Source: Pyrrhoderma lamaoense (Eukaryota; Basidiomycota; Agaricomycetes; Hymenochaetales; Hymenochaetaceae). From it: a DNA stretch of 64,000 nucleotides. How positions within the stretch are numbered: the stretch's first letter is position 1; every line of letters starts with the position of its first letter. The translations under genes and the position numbers were made by a program. Shown here one piece after another: positions 1 to 12,424 of this stretch. The notes beneath the pieces were generated by a model that did not search any database, had not been told where the DNA came from, and saw only the letters and a list, made by a program, of their open reading frames with translations. The stretch is from positions 124,001 through 188,000 of the forward strand of contig NBAZ01000001.1 of assembly GCA_002794735.1 (NCBI GenBank), given 5' to 3'.

Positions 1-1050
1 GAATGGTTAGATCTGATATGCTTATTCTTCTCTGCATCACCTGGTTCATCACAATCAACATTTGTAGTGGGAATAGTAGAAGTGTTCATGCTACTAAACA
101 CCACGATGCTGTGTACTAACAGAATACACAACGTACGAAACAATCAACTAGATAAGAAAATTCGATTTGCTGTAATTGTGCTGTAACAAGGAAATGAGAG
201 TAGAATTGGTGAACTGTGTTATGTCTAATTCTCTCGCTTGATATTCTTCTCCTCCGATTATTAATAATGAGAGTACGTTTGGGTTAGCCTGCCATTAAAT
301 GACAATTCAAAGGGTGTTAGGATATATGGATTAATTTGCTAGCGCGATGGGATCCAGGAACATAGCTGTCTAGCACGCATTGAGAAATCTAGTAAATTTC
401 GTACATTAAAACGATATTCACCTCGTCGATCGCACGCTGTCTCATAAGGAAAGAAACTAAACCCGGTCCCTCATTTGGTTTACACATGCAAACTTTGAAT
501 GAGGAGGTAGTTCTGTGGCTGGTTCATAACATACTGTGATTACTATTATAAACGCTAGATGATGGGATGATGCTTGATCTAGGGGGAGACGGCCTCTGCT
601 TCACCCGAGAATGGCGGAGCAAAAACTGTCAACATCATTGACATATGCCCAAACTTAAGAAAATCCTATCAAAAGTGTGCCGAAACTAGTTCAAATTTGG
701 AAAGTAACTTAAAACAGGCGAACTTCTTTTTACAACTTGAATAAACATCTGACCTATATGAATAGGCAGCAGTGACCCATGAGTATAAAATTGATGATAT
801 CATGTACCGATATGTCTCATCCTTGTAGTCCATATGTAAAAGATCATACTATTATTCCCATCCTTATTTTCGATATCTTCTTCATCATATTTATCATCAA
901 TCACTTCATGTGCGGTGTTTGCCATCATGATGATTATAGTCTTATTAGATTGCCAGTATACCTATAAGATGTCTTGTTTTTCTCTGTTGACGGGGGAGTG
1001 CTCCACAAGAAGCGTGGCCTTCCACCATTTAAACATCAAGTTTCTCCAAG
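1..1050. other. Intergenic, no gene seen
   Basis: AT-leaning DNA with only short, low-complexity open frames. The small frame at 779-967 has no family likeness and no splice-linked partner. The last part must hold the promoter of the membrane-protein gene that starts at 1051; no clear TATA box was fixed. Confidence 0.5.
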
Positions 1051-2692
1051 ATGTCCCAGTACCAAGATATTCTGGATGTGGATAATACTGTGAGTGAAGA
1101 ATGCCTTTTTATTACAAAATACATATACGATTTCCCGGAAATATTCACCACTTTTTTCTGTTGAACCACGATGCTGATACACAAATACAAGTGGGGTGCT
1201 CTATTTACAATCTGTATGTACGTACTTCAATTTAATTATGAATCTCATGTACCACTTTGATTTTAATATAAACGTATTTTCAGAGTTGCGTCGGCGTACG
1301 TCTAATCTCTCCCTGCATTCATGTAGATCACCGCGCACAAACTCTATGATTTGTATTCTCTTCCACATAGATTATGGGGAGCGGGTACCATCCAACTTTA
1401 TTTTTATCTCGAGGTATAACTTATCGCTCGTTCAGAAAAAACTTCGTACGCTTAATCTCACTTCTCTATACTGAAGAGCTCCTGGAGATCCGATACGCAC
1501 AAGTTCAAGTTATACGTTTTGATGATCTGGATTCTCGATACAGCCCATCAGATATCTCTTGCAAAAAGGCTCTATATCATTTTCGTAAGGGACTTTGGAA
1601 ACCTGGGTCCCCTCCTTCTGAGCTATAGGTATGGGCTGCCATTAATGTCCACAAGCCATAACTCATTTTCCATGTAATAGGGACTTAACAGAAGTTTCTA
1701 TTTATACTTCATTGATTTGTGCTTTTACTAAGGCATTCTATGTCAGAAGAATCTGGTTACGTGAGTCAAACAGCTCAATTGAGATACTTTACATGACAAA
1801 CAAAACGTCCCACCAGTCAGCAGAAAGAATTACATTCTCTCCTGTATCTGTGGTTTACTTGGCATCGCACAGTTCATTTCGATCGTCATATTTACCGCAC
1901 AAACAATGTCAATAAAATATATCATTGAGTTTGAGCAACCCCAAATACTCAGGATGTCTCGTATTGCTTCCTTGATCAGTGTTGCGGCTGATGTCTTCCT
2001 TGCCATCTCAATGGTCGTACTCCTCCTACAGAGTCATTCTGGGTTTCCTAGGACTGATTCTATCGTTCAACGTATCATCCTGTATACCATTAGTAGTAGC
2101 TTCCTCACTGGCATTTGTGAAGTTACAGGGGCAGTGACAGCCTACGTTATACCTGGAACATTTTGGTTCCTTGCTATTGCCGCGCTTCTTCCAAAAAGTA
2201 AGAGTCTTCCCGTCCTTTTATCCAACAAATGAACCTACTGACATGGACGTTAATCGACAGTGGATACCAACTCAATGCTGGCCCTGTAAGTTACCAGTTG
2301 TTATATACGTATGCTACTTAAATCTGAGTCTTATCGTTCTGAAAGCCTGAACAGCCGCCAAGGTCCTCGAGAAGCTACTAAGCCACACGCCAATAAACCT
2401 TACACTTTTCCCGTCAACATACATGTTTCTCAACACACCGAGTCACACATAGAATCAAGCTGCCACTCAAGATCGAAGAATGTTTTAACCCCAACCAAGG
2501 TAAGCTTGGCTGATTCCATGTAAAACGTTCATGGGAGCTCTAAAGTAGCGTTAACACTTCCAGTTCTCAAAAAATATACCTGTCGAAATAGGAGTTATTG
2601 ACATTAAAGGAGGTCATGACATTGAAAGTGGGACTATACTATCCCGGATTCCGTCTAAGGAATACTCTCAACAGGATAGCTTGTCCAACTAG
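1051..2692 (+). CDS. DUF6534-type seven-helix membrane protein (9 exons)
   Basis: A multi-pass membrane protein of the fungal DUF6534 family; its molecular function is unknown. Proposed exons: 1051-1089, 1192-1217, 1371-1413, 1477-1628, 1681-1760, 1817-2197, 2261-2285, 2346-2499, 2564-2692, which sum to 343 codons with consistent phases (342 aa). Family landmarks appear in order: DNT then WGALF (helix 1), LWGAGTIQLYFYLE (the usual LYG..Q.Y.Y motif), WILDTAHQ (the W.LDT.H motif), a FYVRRIWLLSRKNYIL segment, LLGIAQF, a helix with RTDSIVQRIILYTISSS, and the closing TNSMLALLNSRQGPRE, matching the family's NSLLATLNSR signature. The tail after that is hydrophilic. The first three exons are least certain, especially the 1217/1371 join. 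No frameshift is needed. Such proteins are common in expanded Agaricomycete families. Confidence 0.8.
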
Positions 2693-4322
2693 GTCATTAG
2701 CTAAGCTGCCTTCGTCGTGATGGTGGTCAAGAAAGCGAGAATCTATGTATGAAATCGTTGTATAATATATTGACTGGATCATTATTGCTAGTAACAGTAC
2801 GAGCATCCCTGAATGAGATGAATGGGTTATGTTCGGTAAAAAGAAACCCAGCAGGATTATAAAATGCTATAATCTCTTGTGTTATTGAAGTATAAATGAT
2901 AGATATAAGATGTATGAATAGTAACAGATATCGATATCAGATTGTTTTCTATGGTGGTTTCATTTTGCAAAGGCATCTCACACTTCAATATATCATCCTA
3001 TTCCTCTCAGAGTTCCAACTCGTTTTAATCACACTAGCCCAACCAGTAGTAGCTTTCAACCACATGGCACGATCTGTGTTTGTATTGTAAAAGATGTGCT
3101 ATAGACACTTAAAACACATATGGTCCAGTTTATATCGCTCTACCCTTCAGAGGACCATGCCTTTTTACAAGTCTTGCATTGTCATCCTGGGAGGTTGCTG
3201 TAGGACCAACTAAGTAGATAGCCAGTCGTAGTGCATTTATAATGCACTTTGTAACTTGCCCGGAGAGTCCATTTTTTACTATATTTCCTTACTCTCGGCC
3301 GCGTTTCCGGAACATCTCTCTCCCTATTTCTCTTCAATTCTTATTCTAACTCGAGGATAGGGTTCGTTCATATGGATCCCTCGTTTCTGATAGCCTAATT
3401 CCTTCGTTCAGTGGCATATAGCCACCTGGAAACCATTCCTTCCTTATGATCTACCCTTTATCTCGCGTTTTGATATATAAGCCTCCAGACTTGAGGCCGT
3501 AGTGAAGGAGTCAATAATCACTCTCTGATAGTCACCTGTACTCTTTATCTACTTCTCTGCTGCTTATTAGGCTGCCCGAATGAGTTTGTATCACTCTGAC
3601 TGGACTCGTAGCTTATCTGAATAATGTTACAATTTATTTCCTTATTAAGGAAATATGCAGTTGTTGTCGGCATACGGTATGGGCTAGTGGATGGATAACA
3701 TAGTTTGCGTTTTTGGTTTTTTTACAAACTCGAAAAGTGGATAGAGTAGTTTTCATATGATTATTACTAGTAGCATTATTTATTTATTTTGAGCGCTTAT
3801 ATACTTTTTGAGTACTAGAATAGCAAAGAGAGAGGGAACAATGGAGAAATGTTCCCTACTGTGATACGGTTAATCAAAGTTAGTAGAGGGTCTAATTCGC
3901 TGAAATCAAATTGCAAATGTGTTTGCGTGCCAGTGAAGTATTATGGGACAAATCTGGAAAAGCCTTATCTGCTTTACGGTAGCTTTCGTTTGGAATACAA
4001 TGTACTTTCTGGCGGACGTTAATTGCGAGCAGACTTAAATATTTAATTTTACTAATGAGGAAGCGTGTGAATTATAGAAAGGCTACAGAGAAATGTACCA
4101 GCAAACAATATATCCCTGAAGGATCATTTCACGACCTAGTTGGGTAGGTATCTTACGTAGTGGCGTTAAGGCTTACAGTTACTTTGTATGTGCTTTCTCT
4201 TCGTCCCTTTTCGTCTTACATTGACTTCAATGTTTTGAATGCAATATTTGAGCTATCAAGACATATATAGGCTTAGCTGTCTTGGCTTACTGGATCCCTA
4301 TCGACTCCCGAGAATAAATCTC
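2693..4322. other. Intergenic, 5' part of duplicated block
   Basis: No gene recognised. From about 3167 the sequence matches 13652 onward (the segmental duplication). Short open frames such as 2896-3090 have no support. The 3' end is the presumed promoter and 5' leader of paralogue A. Confidence 0.5.
3413..3674. repeat. 256-bp insertion/deletion flanked by GGCATA direct repeats
   Basis: Copy 1 carries GGCATA at 3413-3418 and again at 3669-3674, while copy 2 has a single GGCATA at 13886-13891 with the flanks joined. This is either a small insertion in copy 1 with a 6-bp target duplication, or a deletion in copy 2 between short repeats. No terminal inverted repeat is obvious. Confidence 0.55.
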
Positions 4323-5357
4323 ATGTCTAGTAGTGCTCTCAAGCCCGTTGCTCAGAAACCACAGAGATCTGTTCCAAACGCTACAATAACCAAACCTGGT
4401 GCAAGTCAAGACGGTAAAAATCAAGGTAAAAAAGCAGCACCCAATGTCAATAGTGTCTCTGCTGCTACTCCCAGGAAAGCAGCTCTGACTCCTGAACAGG
4501 CTAGTAAAGTCAGACCAGTGGTTGACATTATGAGTAAAACTATGGCATACAAAGATAACGGAGGGGATCCGCAGAAAAAGAAAGCCGAATTTGAAGAACA
4601 ACTTGAGAAATCAGGTACCATCAGATTTTTCTTCAATATTATCACTATGCCTGATATATCCTTATCATTTATAAGCAATAAAGACTTACTACAAAGCTGG
4701 TACATTTACAGTGAGTAGATTCAGTGATATAGAGGCTCATTGTCTATGCATTTACTAACTATTCCTGTATCAAAAAGGTGGATATTGAAAACAAGACAGT
4801 CTTTCTTGGTAAGTAGATAAAAAACATCTTATGAGAACATTACTTACGTAGCACACAGATAAGTATGTACAAGTTGATTGTCGAATTAAAGGCTGCAGAA
4901 AACCGCCTCCCGAGCAGATACTGTTGCATAGGATTTTCTACCCCATTGTCGTACTGCAGAGGATGTCATACCCCTTGCGATAATCGGTATCTTATATTAC
5001 GCGGCGAATCATTTTCGAAAGCACATACAAGCCGCTGAAAACGCAGGCAAAGGTAGTGCAGAAGAGTGCGTGGCTCTTCATCGTAGGGAATCAAATATTC
5101 GTAAGGTTATGGCGGATATGTCTTTGGACCTCCAACCACAGTTGAATAGAAAAGATTTAGGCGGACTTGATACCCCTCTGAGGGCCGTCCCGCGAGTGAG
5201 CCTTGAGGTGGAAACTAGAGGTGGTAAATCTATACGTAAAGCAATAACAGAAAAACTGAAGCTCGGCGGAGCGTCTGCTAGTGATAAAAAGAGCACTGGT
5301 ACCGCTACTGGTACTGCAAGCAATTCAAATAATACAACAATTATAAGAAGTCAATAA
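4323..5357 (+). CDS. Uncharacterised family, paralogue A (one-base frameshift)
   Basis: Function unknown. Exons 4323-4614, 4697-4710, 4778-4808 and 4859-5357, with the same phases (1, 0, 1) as paralogues B, C and D. The start at 4323 is chosen because it aligns with D; an in-frame upstream ATG at 4239 lies outside the shared part. Layout: a basic Ser/Pro/Thr-rich N-terminus, a lysine-rich heptad-like stretch (KKKAEFEEQLEKS), a short strand-like exon (VDIENKTVFL), then YVQVDCRIKGC and a helical part with CRTAEDVI and RRESNIRKVM, and a basic/Ser-Thr tail. Around 4941 the frame slips by one base relative to D: the CxxxxC segment and the CRTAEDV helix are in different frames. Either a decaying copy or an undercall. 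It lies on the duplicated block shared with D. Confidence 0.6.
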
Positions 5358-6980
5358 ATAGTAGTACATATAGTTAAAATAGTATATTATAATTCAGTTC
5401 TATAAACTCTGTGGGCGACCACGTGAATGTCTATCTCATTGACGGATACATTGTATGTGCATACGTATGCACTGAGAACTCGGTCCATTCTGAGTTCTTA
5501 GGACAACCTGTGGGCTAGGGTGAAGCTATGATAAAAGCCCAAGAGACAGAGCGTGAGATTTCTGGGTTTTTTTTTTGCGAGCAGAAGCTATAAAAGACTA
5601 TAGTTATATACATAACATATTGTTGAGAAAATTATATTCTTATATTCAAATCGTAACGATCATTCATCTCTTTATATCAACATTCAAGCAAGGAAAAAAG
5701 AAAAAGTTAACGCGGCTGCTTTGATCGTCTATAGATAGTTTCACTTCATACGTGTATACTAGTTTTGCGAGTTGTCCATACCTTCCGGTTGTATAACCCT
5801 CCGGTTCATGAATGTTATTATAGTAAAATAAAGCTAAAGGAGCCGAGAGATGCTACACAGCTAACACTTATCTAGTAGAAGGTGATTGTACATGTACATG
5901 CACATCTATACTCACGGATCAATACCTGTGTATAACAAATTGTCAGTTTTAGTCGCAAATATAACTCATTTGAAGATCGAAACTCCGGAGCTTAACGGCA
6001 TCATATCCCGTTTTCAGTGCAATACTTCTCATACCGGAGTATGTAGTGTATATAGGTAATTATCAATAGAAGGTACCTGATCTGTACTTCACAAGTCTTA
6101 CGCCGAGCGGTTCACGTGGTTCCGGAGATGATCTATTTCCAAGCTTGATACCGGAACGGAAATAACTTACCCACCCCTGGAAGCATCTGATTTTACGAAA
6201 GATCCATCCATACGAGGATAAATCCTTCCAGGTCATAGAGAACGGCTCTTCGTTGTTCTTTTTCTTTTTGGCCCTTCATCTCATGTTTCAGATCATGTTA
6301 TTTCTAACTTGCCTTTGAACCTCTAAAAACTCAAGCCTTCTAGGTCATGGTAGACATAGCCCTTATTACTCTCAGAGGAGAGCAAACGAATATGTCACTA
6401 AAAGGAGACTACCCCCAAAACATAACCTAGGATCCGGATGCTTGCAAGAATAGGAACTAGTTGAATGAAGTTCATAAAATACTATCCTCCTCTATACGAT
6501 AGAAGGTGTCTTTCTTTTACGCGGAGCTTTTGCAGGATGTGCACATGTTTGCAATACTATTTTGCTTATAAAGTCATATTTGTATCAAAGAGGCTGTTAT
6601 TATGCATCCAATAATAGAGTAATTACTGTATAGAGATGCAATGGGGGATCAGATGTAGAGCTATATTCTCCGATCTGCGTATAGCTTATGACCAGCAAAA
6701 TCTTCTTTGCATATATGCTGGCACTATCCACTACTTACGTTAGTTTGCGTGAATCTAACTCTATTCCCACTAGCAAACATGAGTCTCGATATACACACTT
6801 TCCTGGCGATCGATTATAAAGAGCACTCATGTCGTAAAATATGCACGCTGTAGTACCGTTCTAAAATAAGAGTGTACCCGAACATTGTGAAACGAGAGCA
6901 AATACAGGTTTGCCAATGCCATATACTATTTATACTGCGCTTGGCACATATCAGCTTGAAGAACCATATTCTTACGATCA
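5358..6980. other. Intergenic, 3' part of duplicated block and unique spacer
   Basis: Up to about 6268 this is duplicated at 15557-16545. It contains an A/T-rich part, an 8-9 nt T run near 5571 and a palindromic GTACATGTAC at about 5888. A reverse-strand open frame (6060-6260) is shared with copy 2, but this is expected from the high identity. The rest, to 6980, shows nothing recognisable. Confidence 0.45.
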
Positions 6981-7908
6981 ATGTCTGGGACAGGTAGTAC
7001 ACAGAAGACTAAAAAAGTCCCGCCTCGTCGCCCGACTAGTACGAGCGTTACACCGTCTGTCAGAGGTCTATCCCCAGGCCGTGGTCCCAGTAGTAGACCA
7101 AAGGTTAAAAAAACTGATAAGGTAGCTTCAACCCCTAGCGAATCGATCCCCAGAGTATCGACCTTAAGTGCGCCGAATGTACCAAATACTTGCGCCCCTA
7201 TAGATATTATCAAGTCCCAGTTTCAGAGTAAGTTTATATTCATATGAATTTGCTACAGAACAAAGGCGAACTTGCGGCTCTGCTCTTATAGCTATAGTTG
7301 AAGATAGCATTGTCCACGGTACAGTGACGGTAAATATGATTTATCACTATTGAACACAATCTTTAACTGATCGCCTTTTACAAGCTTAACTGTAACACAA
7401 AGAAGCTAGAGCTTTGTATGTAACTAAGCAAATCGTATACTTTATCGTGCTTGTGACTAATAAAAATCACACTCTTTATAATATAGCGCAAGGCACAGTG
7501 CTACATTGTTGCCTTAGAAATTGCCCAAGAAAAGTTTATACTTCTTTCGACCTTGCATCGGGTGGCTTTATTTGTCGCAACTACGAAGAGTTTATCGCAC
7601 GTGCGGATCTCATCCTCATGCAAGAAGTGGAGAGACACTTTAAGCTACACGCAGATACATCATTAGAAGAGGAATCCCTTAGAGTTCAGCGGCTTATTGA
7701 TAAAGTAAATCATGTGAAAAAAGAGGACCAGTGGTCGTACAAGTATCTCCAGATGAGCAAAGAATCTTCGGATATAAGAATGAATAAAATTTTTGCTTTG
7801 CAAAAAACTCTAAATAGGAGCCCTGTTTCTATAGCACCATTAGGGTCACCTCTTGATACCGCTAATGGAGTACTAACATTCGAGATTCCGAAGAAAAAGA
7901 AGAAGTAG
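6981..7908 (+). CDS. Uncharacterised family, paralogue B (intact)
   Basis: Function unknown. Proposed exons 6981-7227, 7292-7329, 7385-7415 and 7493-7908; intron phases 1, 0, 1 and the 31-nt third exon match the other three paralogues, the main reason to join otherwise weak open frames. The N-terminus (about 80 aa) is rich in Ser, Thr, Pro, Lys and Arg and likely disordered. Exon 4 begins with a cysteine cluster (LHCCLRNC), followed about 18 residues later by ICRNYEEF, equivalent to NCR/YCRTAEDVI in C and D, then a charged helical region and a KKKKK end. It is the most diverged copy and lies outside the A/D duplication, so the family is old. No frameshift is needed. The Cys pattern (Cx3C...C) could bind metal, but that is inference. 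Confidence 0.6.
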
Positions 7909-8617
7909 AAATCAAGGTATATATGACAATATCGCTCTACCTCGCATCGTAGTAGGTCAAAAACAAGGAATATATATATAAACTTGTCAATTATATCTCA
8001 TCATCTACTTGTTGTTGCTGTCTATTACTAAGCATTGTAATAAATCTCATTAATTCCAAGATCCCATCGCCACGAGTACTGGTATATACATAACTTTAAG
8101 TTATTACTTGTTTAGATATGCCTTTTCACAGCACTCACATCAGAATTCTTGGTTTGGACGATATAATGCCAATATACAGGTGGGTATACGGAAGGACGCC
8201 AGGTACTACTAGTATATAAGCGAATGTATTCTTAAATTCAGACGAGAAAGTATACAAATAGCGTTTGCCGCTTACGGTTCCTGTCGTTCTTTTGTATACC
8301 CACCTGTGTACTCGCTAAGTGGATTATTGCATCTCGATATCTGTGATGTGTTCTATTCTTTCAGATCCGCAATTTCGATAAATAATCCATAATGAGATTA
8401 ATATTACAAAGATTTTAATAATAGATCTACGAATGTAAATCATGAGCTATTGATGTCCATCCGAGACGCGTTGTCACACACGCGCAGCAGCGAATAGACA
8501 GCTCCCGTTTTATACCCTTTGACGTTCTATACAAAGTAAACCAGTAACTCCATCATAGTACCAGCGCGGCCCTATCTACTCCTCCCGCCCCTGTAACCAC
8601 TACAAAAAGGGCTCGCG
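7909..8617. other. Intergenic with short inverted repeat
   Basis: No gene seen. It contains a perfect 14-bp inverted repeat (see 8176-8307) and the presumed promoter of the GDT1-like gene that starts at 8618. Confidence 0.5.
8176..8307. repeat. 132-bp element with perfect 14-bp inverted ends
   Basis: ACAGGTGGGTATAC at 8176-8189 is mirrored exactly by GTATACCCACCTGT at 8294-8307. The inner 104 bp holds no gene. The size and arms fit a small non-autonomous inverted-repeat element (MITE-like) or a chance/regulatory palindrome; no convincing target-site duplication was found. Confidence 0.4.
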
Positions 8618-9598
8618 ATGGAAAATGGCGTCCTGGAGTCGGACAACAACTTCAAGGTGTTCGTACAGGGATTTGCAATGATATGTGCCTCTGAGATCGG
8701 AGATAAAACATTTCTAATTGCTGCTATCCTTGCTATGAGACACCCACGCAGTATCGTTTTCTCAGGCGCGTTTGGCGCTTTAGCGGTTATGTCTGCACTG
8801 TCGGCGCGCTCGGGCACGTTCTTCCTGCTTTAATTCCAAAACAATGGACACAGTTTGCCGCTGCCGCTCTGTTTTTTGTGTTCGGTGCGAAGATGATGCA
8901 AGAGGGACGTGAGATGCAATCTGGAAACGAAAAATTACAAGAGGAAATGCGAGAAGCAGAAGAAGAGATAGAAGAGGATGATGCGCTTGCAGATGGCACA
9001 GGTGCAGTAGCAGAAGATGGCCATACCATACCACTAGAGGATATGGAACGTGGGGAAGCAAGCGCAGGGGTTGAGCCGGTCTCCCCTCATCACGTATCCA
9101 GAAAAGCGGAAAAGGACACTTTCCGTGAAGGTTTACGAAATTTCTTCAGCCTATTCTTCGGTCCGGTTTTCGTGCAAGCTTTTGCCCTGACTTTCCTTGG
9201 AGAGTGGGGCGACAGAAGCCAAATTGCCACCATTGCTCTCGGTGCAGCACATGTATGCCGTATTCCTCACTATAATAATGTTTTGCCCCTAACTTCAGCT
9301 GCAGAATGTTTATGTAGTTGCATTAGCCACATCGGTCGGGCATGGGTGTTGTACAGCCGTTGCGGTAATTGGAGGAAGATACATCTCCACCAAAATATCT
9401 GTTAAACATGGTATGTGCTCTTTTGAACTTTGTTTTCTTCGAGATTTTCTCAATTTCCACTCTCTGGTTACAGTAACGATTGGCGGCGCTGCTCTTTTCA
9501 TCTTGTTTGGTTTCATATATGTTTACGAAGCATTCAGGGAAAACTCAGAACACATAATGGCTCCTAGTCATGAAGACACCGCAGACTTATTACACTAG
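8618..9598 (+). CDS. GDT1: GDT1/TMEM165-type (UPF0016) cation transporter, one-base break
   Basis: Golgi/vacuolar Ca2+/Mn2+ transporter of the UPF0016 family, needed for Mn2+ supply to glycosylation enzymes in yeast and man. Both hallmark E-x-G-D-[KR]-[TS] motifs are present: EIGDKT in the first half and EWGDRS in the second, each followed by a hydrophobic helix, and separated by an acidic linker of about 80 residues. Exons 8618-9252, 9305-9410 and 9474-9598. Around 8801-8812 the frame slips: MSALSA is followed, one frame over, by LGHVLPALIPK, the expected continuation. Adding one base makes the exons sum to 289 codons, so I read this as one missing base, not an intron (no acceptor is available). 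Length (about 288 aa) is normal. It sits as a lone housekeeping gene between paralogues B and C. Confidence 0.88.
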
Positions 9599-12424
9599 AC
9601 ATTGTATTAACATCAGCTACATACTATCATTACTTATAATAGACAATCATCATTACAATTCTATACCATAGATGAGGTATATGTAGGTATATTACCGCAT
9701 CTCCCACTAAGCCTTAAACCATTGGCTTTAATAGGCATCATAAGTGATGGCGGGAACTGTGCTGCCATATGTGTGGGTGATGAGATGCAGTAGAAGACCT
9801 CGAAGTGCATAATCATAATAATGCCATATTACATATTCTCGTGTGAGCTATGGATCTAGATTATGGAAGTAGTGTAATATCAAATATTATATTATTGAGA
9901 TTGTACTACAATTATGATAATTGTAATAAATTACGATATAAACAGTCTATGATTACAAATACACTTGACATCGTCACTACTTTGTGTGTGTTACACTACA
10001 ACAGATGGACCTAGTTCTCTCTTGTATCGAGAAGGATATTCTTTACAAACCTTGCTAACTTCCTATGGTCTGCGCCAGTATTGTTTCCCCAAACACTCTA
10101 TAGGCTTTCACTTAGACCCTATTGCAGAATGGGATGCCAGAAGCTAGATCACTATCATTGATCTTGATGAGATATGCACAATGTACGTCGTATCTCTTGA
10201 TACAAACACTGAGTTCCCCGATTAGTGTATGAAATATGGGTGTAGCTCGACCTAGTACGTAAGGTGCACATTCGTACTGTATGGCTGAAACCATTTTCTT
10301 CCAGTTTCTAATATAAACTCATAAAGTCTTGTCCTCTAAAGTATCCAAGTGCGTTGATTTATGTCTACTCCGCCTCTCTAGCCTATGGGCTATATCTACC
10401 AGGCTCTCTCTCCTTACATACTAGTCTGTCGTGGATACTCTAGGCCAATCAGATTTCTTCTCAGAGACATCTCGTAAAAGTCTTAGAAGACGTCCATATA
10501 ACGCCCTAATTCAATATTGCTGTTTAATATCGTACTTATCATGTGAATTACAAATAAGGTAGTATATTGATCTTCTACGTACATAAATCAGGAATATCAG
10601 TGTACTGAGATGGTATGATCCACGTGGAAGCAAAGTTTTCGTTAATGCATTTAGCTGATTACTGTAACTATATATTTTACAATTTTTTTTACAATTTTAG
10701 ACTTTGCAACTTTGCGTGCGTTCTCCATCATAGTATAGATCATTGTGTTAAAGCTTACTTACTACAATATGACTACAAACTCAGATACTCCGATCAAGGC
10801 TTTAACTTTGCGATAGGCATCCAACTCAGATCAACATTGGACTAGCACTAAAATATCAAAAGAGTCATTCCGCTCTCACCACAACTTCTCCCTTTGCTTA
10901 TTCTAAAATTACACGAGCTTCTTAGAAAGTGTGTCTTTGCTAAGCTCAAAGGGATATTCCTAACACACCAAAACACGAAAGAAAACACCTCGGCCTGCTT
11001 TTAAAAAGCAGCGGTAGTGGCACTTTTATCAGCTTTCACCATTAATCAAAAGAGAATCAAACAAACAAAGCGGTTCTCAGGGGTCCCTAGAGTATACTTA
11101 GAAGGTACACTGATATAGACGATGCTCGTATCCAAGAACCCTAACTAGGCTTGAAATGTCATAACAGGGTGCGAAATTTGTTAATACTCATATTCTTGCA
11201 AGTAATAGCACTGTGTCAACTCCCTCCCTCCTGTCTTATTGAGGCTCATAGCTTAGGTGTCGTGGTGAGCTATGCAACCCGGAATCAAGGCAGATTTTGA
11301 GCAAGCTTTCAAGTACGTACACCCAGGGATGCCCACATGTCGATTCATAGAGGATCTGATACATTTATTAGTTAATTATTTAGCAGGATATACAGTCAGC
11401 CATCACTGTCTCAAAACGTCTAATAGTAATATACAAGTTCAGAATGTGAATAGAAATATGAAGACTCGTATTTGATATAGAGACTAAGGAGGATCTCGAG
11501 CTCGCGACCACCCTCAAGAATGTCTCCGATCGCCAGTCAATATCGACGAATTAAAGAATGAGAGTTATTTGAGTTGTCTTGCATAAAGTGGGCATATGTT
11601 ATGCTATAGAAGACGAGTATTGGAAGAAAGGAAGAAGAAAGGATAAAGGCTCCGGGCTGGTTTTTCCGGATACTGCTGAGATGTGCCCCCTTATCAAAAG
11701 CAATTTAGAATATAGTTGGCAGATAGTATGTGAAAATTAAAGGATAAGGTGGGAGTTTGCGTCCCTGTATCTTTTGCTGAATCGTTAGGCGGAAAGAGTA
11801 GTTTGCATATAACATTTACTAGGAATATCTAAACCTTTGTTGCGCTCTTGTACCATTTAAGCATGAGAATGGCAAAGAGGAGAGGGGGGGTAAAGGAGAG
11901 TGACTCCTACTATTATACACCTTTTTCAATTTCTAAAGCAAGTGATGCTCTCCGGGTTCAAATTACAGATATTCAAGGGATGTAACCGCGTGTCCGTGTA
12001 GTACTATGAGATGAAACTGATAATATTTAATCCATTTAGGTAGCCTTATAGAACCTTGGATATCTTGTTTGTAATTTAATGTACTTTTAGAAGACGTTAT
12101 CTGTGAATGGGACCAGAATTCGATTTTGCTTATGAGGGATCAAGTGAGAAATAGAAGGGTTATTGAGCAATGTACATGCAAACGATCTATCCTCGAATAC
12201 TCATTTCTTGACCTTAGTACCTTATGAAGATATACTTTACGTATGTAAACACGAGATAATGATTAATACATTAGGTTTATGAGAATCCTTTAGCTGATCC
12301 GTCTCGTTTTGACTTTTTAACCTCAATATTGCAAATGCAAAAATAAATTACAGGATACATATAGACTTGGCTTTCTTGGCTAACCAGTCCTCATTGAATC
12401 ACAGGGCACCCAAGGGTACTCCTC
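9599..12424. other. 2.8-kb intergenic region, nothing recognised
   Basis: Only short unsupported open frames (9965-10147, 10615-10845, 11272-11475). I see no transposon motifs, RNA genes or conserved splice-linked exons. Near 11870-12420 there is weak likeness to the 5' flanks of paralogues A and D (an AGAATGGCAAAGAGG-like stretch and GGCTTTCTTGGCT), consistent with an old duplication that included the promoter of paralogue C. Confidence 0.45.

Larger units (their letters stand above)
3167..6268 (+). repeat. Segmental duplication, copy 1 (pairs with 13652-16545)
   Basis: Direct repeat of about 3 kb holding paralogue A with long 5' and 3' flanks. Coding and non-coding parts are nearly identical to copy 2, for example the C/G-poor 3' flank around 5640-6060 versus 15880-16310. 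Homology stops abruptly near 6268/16545, just after a shared CTCTTCGTTGTTCTTTTTCT. Copy 1 has a 256-bp extra segment and lacks about 48 bp present near 15600 in copy 2. No terminal repeats, transposase or reverse transcriptase was seen, so this looks like a segmental duplication, not a transposon. Confidence 0.85.

Noticed and set aside
1196..1474. First-pass idea that GVLYLQSVCTYFN at about 1200 was the DUF6534 helix-1 motif
   Set aside because: A frame with WGALF at 1192 and LWGAGTIQ at 1371 fits the family better and keeps exon phases.
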